Positions 6,901 to 10,047 of a stretch of 10,047 bases of DNA are shown one piece after another. This DNA is from Actinomycetes bacterium. GTDB lineage: Bacteria > Actinomycetota > Acidimicrobiia > Acidimicrobiales > Palsa-688. How positions within the stretch are numbered: the stretch's first letter is position 1; every line of letters begins with the position of its first letter. A program made the translations under genes and the position numbers. The notes under the pieces were generated by a model. It had not been told where the DNA came from, did not search any database, and saw nothing but the letters and a program-made list of their open reading frames with translations. The stretch is from positions 1-10,047 of the forward strand of contig JAKAZH010000053.1 of the NCBI GenBank assembly GCA_021815935.1, in the 5' to 3' direction.

Positions 6901-7797
6901 ACTGCGCTTGAAGGCTTCGAGCGTAGCGGGATCACCTGTTGGGACTTCGACGACATACCCGAGCTCCTTGCGCAAGGCGACCTTCGCGTCTATCCCGCCC
7001 TCGTCGACGAGGACGTGAGCGTCGCGCTGCGGATCTTTGAATCACCTAACGCGCAGGCCTCGAACATGTGGCAAGGAAACCGCCGCTTGCTAAGCCTCGG
7101 CGCACAATATTCCTGGGAACATCACCGCCGCCGCCTGACCAAGGCGACCGACGCTGCACTTCGAAGCATGGGAGTGTCGATGCGTGCCGTAGTCGACGAC
7201 TGCGCGATGGCCTTGATCGACGACGTCCTGATAGAGAACGGCGGCCCGACTTTCACCAGAGCCGGATTCGAGCGACTGACGACCCTCGTCAATGCCAAGC
7301 TCTCCGAGCGCCTTGAAGCGCTCGTAGGTCTGGCCGGAAAGATCTACGAGGCCGCCGCTACGCAGCGCTCGGCGGTCACCCGGATGGACTCGACAGACCT
7401 AAGCGGGCGTCTCTCCCGAAGCGCCGAGGACATCCGCGCCCAGATCGACGCGCTCGTGTACCCCGGATTCGTCACCGTCACCGGCACCGCTCGAATCGAG
7501 CAGATACCTCGCTACCTGGACGCCGCCGGCCGGCGCCTGGAGCAACTACCGAGAGATCTTCAACGTGACCAGGCCCGCCAGACTGCCATCGACAAGCTGT
7601 CGCTTCGCTGCAACAGGCTGGTCGACAGCCGCGTTAACCCCTCCTCAGCGTCGTTGGCCGAAGTCCGCTGGTTGATCGAGGAGCTTCGTGTGTCGCTATG
7701 GGCGCAGTCCATGGGAACAGCCGTACCTGTGAGCGAGGAACGCATCGAACGGGCGTTGGGCAGCATCGAAGGCGATCTTCGCTCTATGCTGCGCTGA
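3934..7797 (+). CDS. hrpA: ATP-dependent RNA helicase HrpA (DEAH-box)
   Basis: This 1287-aa protein is close to the ~1300 aa of E. coli HrpA. It is an NTP-driven RNA remodelling enzyme of the cytoplasm, and E. coli HrpA has been linked to mRNA processing and, more recently, stalled-ribosome handling. RecA domain 1 has Walker A GETGSGKT (43-50), TQPRRIAA, the DEAH box (140-143) and SAT (172-174). RecA domain 2 has VLVFVPGERDI, VVVATNVAETSLTVPGIRYVV (split around ETSLT) and motif VI QRAGRCGR (363-370). HA2/OB-type regions follow (PLDPRLARIVVEG, SIQDPRVRP), then the long C-terminal DUF3418 half (about 700-1280) characteristic of HrpA. All catalytic motifs are intact. Two low-complexity insertions stand out: an Ala-Asp repeat (212-236) between the RecA domains and a Thr/Gly linker near residue 900. 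Translation is probably coupled to the regulator upstream (TAATG) and the reductase downstream (TGATG). Confidence 0.97.
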   Translation: MTRSRPSILTAPPITYPEDLPVAARREEIKAAIQRNQVVVIAGETGSGKTTQLPKMCLELGRGRTAMIGHTQPRRIAARAVAERLASELGVPVGEAVGFAVRFDDRVGGQTMVKVMTDGVLLAEIRRDRLLRSYDTIIVDEAHERSLNIDFLLGYLAQIMPRRNDLKLVITSATIDTARIAAHFGAAVIEVSGRSFPIEVRYRDPSGSTLTDAAETADAADSADAADAADAADSARPEAADINEAICDAVAELCAEGPGDVLVFVPGERDIRDAAQALHQSGPADVEVLPLYSRLSAAESHKVFRPHRARRVVVATNVAETSLTVPGIRYVVDTGLARISRFSHRSKVQRLPIEAVSRASADQRAGRCGREAPGICIRLYAEADYLARPEFTDPEILRTNLASVLLTMASMDLGEVEDFPFIQAPDRRSITDARTILVELGAMELDGNRWKSTPLGRRMARLPLDPRLARIVVEGHERGCLREVTLIAAALSIQDPRVRPRDSSEADALHLRFDVGDSDFIGLLRLWDYISDLAQDMSGNAFRRRCKAEFLNVMRLREWQDIAGQIRQAYRSEGWHANSAEVSPDAIHQAMLTGLLSNVGRRDRIRRDYQGTRQTRWRIARASATSRRSPEWVMAGTLVETEGIWAHSAAAVQSKWIEQAGAHLAQHSYGEAFWDPERGEAVTIENVTVLGLLVVDKRRVALARVDPQESRRMVIHHALVKGESPLRIPTLAATRERVDALDALEDRMRRHDLFAGDDALERFYDRVVPSEATGTRRLERWWRHAASGGNDPLHVPLSVLVDPDAQPLRLSDYPDWWDHAGLRLRLRYRYTPGEPDDGVTVQLPLLAINRVNATAFEGHIPGRRIDLIAALIRIAPKEVRRFIASTEEVAAEIAAEIANGTDTETTGTTGTPPSQKSGTRPGFLDSVAVALARISGEPMTAASWDLDRLPGHLRVGFEVIGTANTTIARSKNLSTLQSSLCGAFLDAARTALEGFERSGITCWDFDDIPELLAQGDLRVYPALVDEDVSVALRIFESPNAQASNMWQGNRRLLSLGAQYSWEHHRRRLTKATDAALRSMGVSMRAVVDDCAMALIDDVLIENGGPTFTRAGFERLTTLVNAKLSERLEALVGLAGKIYEAAATQRSAVTRMDSTDLSGRLSRSAEDIRAQIDALVYPGFVTVTGTARIEQIPRYLDAAGRRLEQLPRDLQRDQARQTAIDKLSLRCNRLVDSRVNPSSASLAEVRWLIEELRVSLWAQSMGTAVPVSEERIERALGSIEGDLRSMLR
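4582..4635 (+). repeat. 9-bp degenerate tandem repeat (six units) inside hrpA
   Basis: Six consecutive 9-base units of the form GCGGACGCC/GCAGATTCC encode ADA-ADS-ADA-ADA-ADA-ADS, residues 217-234. They form an acidic, alanine-rich, probably helical or disordered insertion between RecA domains 1 and 2 of the helicase. Units alternate between two near-identical types (GCGGACGCY and GCRGATTCC), which suggests expansion by slippage. The frame is preserved. Confidence 0.93.
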
Positions 7798-8738
7798 TGG
7801 CTGACAGCAACGAGAACGACGGTGGCATGACCGAAACGGATGGGGGTGCCTCCGCACACGTTCCGAAGTCCCGCTTCGGGCGTAGCGGCCATCGCAGCTC
7901 GAGAGTCATCTTCGGAGCGGCCGGCCTGGGGCGGGCGAGTCAAGCCACAGCCGACCACCATCTGGAGATCGCCTCTTCTTACGGGGTCAACCATATCGAC
8001 ACCGCCGCCGACTACGGCGAGTCCGAGCTTCGCTTGGCGCCGTGGCTCGGCGCGCATCGCCATGAAGTGTTTCTCGCCACCAAGACCGGCCAACGTGACG
8101 CGCCCGGGGCCCGGCGCAGTCTTGAGCGCTCCCTAGAACGCCTCGGTGTCGACTCAGTCGACCTGATCCAGCTGCACAACCTCGTCGAAGAAGACGAGTG
8201 GAGCCAGGCGATGGGTCCGGGCGGCGCCCTCGAAGCCCTTCTCGACGCCAAAGACGAGGGCCTCACCCGGTTCGTCGGCGTGACAGGCCACGGCCTGCGC
8301 ATCCCCGAGATGCACCTCAGAAGCCTGGAGCGCTACGACTTCGATTCGGTCCTGCTCCCCTACAACTTCACAATGCTCGCGAACACAGCGTATCGAGGCG
8401 AGCTGGAAGCGCTCCTCGAGCTCTGCGAACAGCGGGACGTCGCGGTGCAGACGATCAAGTCCGTGGCCCGCCGGCGCTGGCCGGCCGACCACGAAGGCCG
8501 ACGCCACAGCTGGTATCAGCCGCTGCCCCCGGGCGACGAGCTTGGACGGGCGGTCCGCTTCGTCCTGTCAAACGCGCAGGTGTTCCTCAACTCGTCAAGC
8601 GACCTGGACCTTCTACGCCCGACACTCGAGGCCGCACTCGACGCCGGCCCCACCCCCACAGACGCCGAGATGCGCGCCGACGTTGACCGCCTCGACGCCA
8701 CCCCGCTCTTCGATGGAGGCACGCTGGAACGGATCTGA
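7797..8738 (+). CDS. Aldo/keto reductase
   Basis: This 313-aa NAD(P)H-dependent oxidoreductase has the TIM-barrel aldo/keto reductase fold. The catalytic tetrad is readable: D68 in HIDTAADYG, Y73 in the same motif, K96 in FLATKTGQR and H127 in LIQLHNL. Also present are RRSLERSLERLGVDSVDLIQ (20 residues, typical of strands before the His) and FVGVTGH. Residues 1-25 are a hydrophilic extension before the FGRSG start of the fold. The physiological substrate, probably a carbonyl compound, cannot be told. ATG 7797 overlaps the hrpA stop (TGATG) and is preferred over the upstream in-frame ATG 7698, which would lie within hrpA and add 33 residues unlike the family. The C-terminus (SNAQVFLNSSSDLDLL) differs from the usual cofactor phosphate-binding motif G-x-S-x-x-x-x-x-x-N, so NADPH versus NADH preference is unclear. 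The gene converges on the methyltransferase, 31 bp apart. Confidence 0.92.
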   Translation: MADSNENDGGMTETDGGASAHVPKSRFGRSGHRSSRVIFGAAGLGRASQATADHHLEIASSYGVNHIDTAADYGESELRLAPWLGAHRHEVFLATKTGQRDAPGARRSLERSLERLGVDSVDLIQLHNLVEEDEWSQAMGPGGALEALLDAKDEGLTRFVGVTGHGLRIPEMHLRSLERYDFDSVLLPYNFTMLANTAYRGELEALLELCEQRDVAVQTIKSVARRRWPADHEGRRHSWYQPLPPGDELGRAVRFVLSNAQVFLNSSSDLDLLRPTLEAALDAGPTPTDAEMRADVDRLDATPLFDGGTLERI

Positions 8739-8769
8739 GCGCCGCACGGTACCCGTTGAAACCCAGGGC

Positions 8770-9987
8770 TCATCGCGCGACCCGATCGAAGACAGAGAAG
8801 ATCTCGACATGAGGCGTGTGAGGGAACATGTCTATCGGGGTGAGCGAAGACAGTCGGTATCGGGCGTCAGCCAGCAGTGCGCTGTCTCGCGCGAAACTGG
8901 CGACGTCGCAGCTTATGAGCACCACCCGGCGTGCCCCGGTCCCGGCTGCGACGGCGACTCCGGGCCGGCCGAGACCGTCACGGCTCGGGTCTGCGACCAC
9001 AAGATCGGCTCGGGTCGGCTTCCACTCCTGAAACCTGCTCCGTACGATCTCGACCGGGAGCCCGGCAAGGTTCTGCTCGGCGTCGGCAACCGACGACTTC
9101 GAAACCTCTACCGCCGTCGTCGTCCAGCCCGCTTCCCCCAGCACCCCTGCGAACACCCCGACACCGCTGCATAGGTCCACCGCACGGCCCCTCCGGGCCG
9201 GCCGGCTCACCTGATCCTTACTCGCGGGATCCAAACCTGCCGCGCTGTCTCGAAGCATCGAGGCCAGCACGTCGACACCGTCCGGTCGGGTCTGGAAGAA
9301 TGAGTCCGCCGACACCCTCCAAGTCCTTCCGGCAGCTCTCTCGTGGATGTGGCTGACCGACACACCTTGCGGTAGCTCCACCTCGGCCGGTAGCGGGCTC
9401 GGACGAGCCATGAGGTCGCCCGTGCGCTCACCCGCCCGGAACAGCACCTCGCCGGCACCCGGGAACTGCAGCGAGCCGAGCATGCCCGACACCGCGGAGG
9501 TCGCTACAGGGCAGTCGTCGACGGGGACGATGTCGTTCGAGCGCAGCCGACGCAACCCCGGTCGGCCCGCAGCCACCCCTGCCCGGACCGTCGTCCGGTA
9601 CCGCCACGAAGCGAGCTCCACGGTTGGCGCAACACCTCCGTCGGGGAGGCTGACGGTCCGCCCGATTCGACGCAGGGCCTCGCGGATCATCGCTTCCTTC
9701 AGTCTCCGTTGCGCCTCTACCTCGACGTGCTGCCAGCGACAACCCCCGCAGCCTGCGGCCACATATGGGCAAACGGGCTCGACCCGGTCCGGGGACGCCT
9801 CCAAAGGAGTGTCCATGACTGCGCAGCGAAAGGACGACCTGTCTTCGCTGACGTGCGCGACGACAGTCTCGTCGGGCAGTGCCCCCTCCACGAAGACCAC
9901 CTTCCCGTCGGCGTCACGGGCGATCGCGCGACCGTCGGAGGCCATCGCCGTCGTCCTCAGCGTCAGCCTGACTGGAGTGTCGCCCAC
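8770..9987 (-). CDS. 23S rRNA (uracil-C5)-methyltransferase-like protein, RlmC/RlmD/TrmA family, with iron-sulfur cluster
   Basis: This 405-aa RNA m5U methyltransferase uses S-adenosylmethionine. Domains in order: an N-terminal TRAM/OB region (1-60, LTLRTTAMASDGRAIARDADG); a four-cysteine iron-sulfur site C73, C80, C83 and C159 (CPYVAAGCGGC and VDDCPV, aligning with C81/C87/C90/C162 of E. coli RlmD); the RNA-recognition region with SADSFFQTRPDGVDVL; then the Rossmann catalytic domain with DLCSGVGVFAG (SAM motif I, D271), the substrate loop DPSRDGLG and the catalytic loop LISCDVASFARD, where C360 is the likely nucleophile. The general base would be the Glu in PHTPHVEIFSVF. The four cysteines argue for an rRNA enzyme rather than tRNA-specific TrmA, which lacks the cluster. 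The exact target (U747 or U1939) cannot be assigned. The start is GTG at 9987 without a Shine-Dalgarno sequence. DPSR replaces the common DPPR, and the length is slightly below the 430-460 aa of RlmD/RlmCD. Confidence 0.92.
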   Translation of the reverse strand: MGDTPVRLTLRTTAMASDGRAIARDADGKVVFVEGALPDETVVAHVSEDRSSFRCAVMDTPLEASPDRVEPVCPYVAAGCGGCRWQHVEVEAQRRLKEAMIREALRRIGRTVSLPDGGVAPTVELASWRYRTTVRAGVAAGRPGLRRLRSNDIVPVDDCPVATSAVSGMLGSLQFPGAGEVLFRAGERTGDLMARPSPLPAEVELPQGVSVSHIHERAAGRTWRVSADSFFQTRPDGVDVLASMLRDSAAGLDPASKDQVSRPARRGRAVDLCSGVGVFAGVLGEAGWTTTAVEVSKSSVADAEQNLAGLPVEIVRSRFQEWKPTRADLVVADPSRDGLGRPGVAVAAGTGARRVVLISCDVASFARDSALLADARYRLSSLTPIDMFPHTPHVEIFSVFDRVAR

Positions 9988-9998
9988 TGCACTGTTTT

Positions 9999-10004
9999 AG
10001 CCTA
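9999..10004 (-). promoter_or_regulatory. Candidate -10 box of the methyltransferase gene
   Basis: Minus-strand TAGGCT fits the actinobacterial TAnnnT -10 pattern. Its centre is about 14 bp upstream of the GTG at 9987, so the predicted transcript would have a leader of only a few bases, consistent with the lack of a ribosome binding site. No convincing -35 hexamer is visible; that region is occupied by the octamer repeats. Prediction only. Confidence 0.45.
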
Positions 10005-10040
10005 AATGCCTGAATGCCTGAATGCCTGAATGCCTGAATG
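10001..10040. repeat. 8-bp tandem repeat, five copies, upstream of the methyltransferase gene
   Basis: The plus-strand unit CCTGAATG occurs as four exact copies at 10009-10040, preceded by one degenerate copy CCTAAATG at 10001-10008. On the methyltransferase strand the unit is CATTCAGG. The array begins 14 bp upstream of the GTG start and lies where the core promoter should be. The period of 8 is not a multiple of 3, and no reading frame of a neighbouring gene in this window crosses it, so it is intergenic here. The array ends 7 bp before the window edge. Confidence 0.95.
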
Positions 10041-10047
10041 AAACATC

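Noticed and set aside
7698..7796. 33-residue upstream extension of the aldo/keto reductase
   Set aside because: It lies entirely inside the hrpA coding region in another frame and is Arg-rich; the TGATG overlap start fits better.
3934..7797. HrpA as part of a phage-defence or novel helicase system
   Set aside because: The protein has the full HrpA architecture including the DUF3418 half, and no nuclease, protease or other defence partner is adjacent.
8739..8769. Terminator between the convergent reductase and methyltransferase genes
   Set aside because: The 31-bp gap holds GGTACC with a very short imperfect dyad but no stable stem-loop and no T-tract on either strand.
10001..10040. CRISPR array or integration repeat
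   Set aside because: The units are 8 bp and directly adjacent with no spacers, so it is a simple tandem repeat.

Overview
The window is high-GC, densely packed chromosomal DNA, most likely from an actinobacterium. The evidence is G/C at third codon positions, a histidine-utilisation segment where urocanase is followed by an M20 allantoate/carbamoyl-amidohydrolase-like gene (an order I recall from Streptomyces-type genomes), GTG starts without Shine-Dalgarno sequences, TAnnnT-type -10 boxes, and a full-length actinobacterial-style HrpA helicase. I cannot name a genus. There are no RNA genes, insertion sequences, CRISPR arrays or prophage genes.

Left block (1-3258, minus strand). Reading right to left, an EamA/DMT exporter (2290-3258) is followed by hutU urocanase (587-2257). 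HutU overlaps by ATGA an M20 metallo-amidohydrolase (590 to beyond base 1, cut by the window edge). HutU turns urocanate into imidazolonepropionate. The M20 enzyme probably acts at the end of the same pathway on an N-substituted glutamate. A candidate hutU promoter with a perfect TTGACA lies in the last codons of eamA, and its spacing predicts an almost leaderless hutU transcript.

Divergent control region (3259-3316). An imperfect 26-bp inverted repeat overlaps the eamA start codon and both candidate -10 boxes. It is the likely operator for the divergent XRE-cupin regulator (3317-3934).

Central block (3934-8738, plus strand). The regulator, a DEAH-box RNA helicase of the HrpA family (1287 aa) and an aldo/keto reductase (313 aa) are joined by one-base stop/start overlaps (TAATG, TGATG), so they look like one translationally coupled operon.

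Right block (8770-10047, minus strand). An iron-sulfur RNA (uracil-C5) methyltransferase of the RlmC/RlmD/TrmA family converges on the reductase. Upstream of its start is a five-copy 8-bp tandem repeat, and the copy next to the gene differs by one base that creates a TAnnnT -10 box.

No wholly new system is evident. The points most worth following up are the operator, the repeat-derived promoter, the likely role of the M20 enzyme in histidine breakdown, and two in-frame acidic tandem-repeat insertions in otherwise conserved enzymes.
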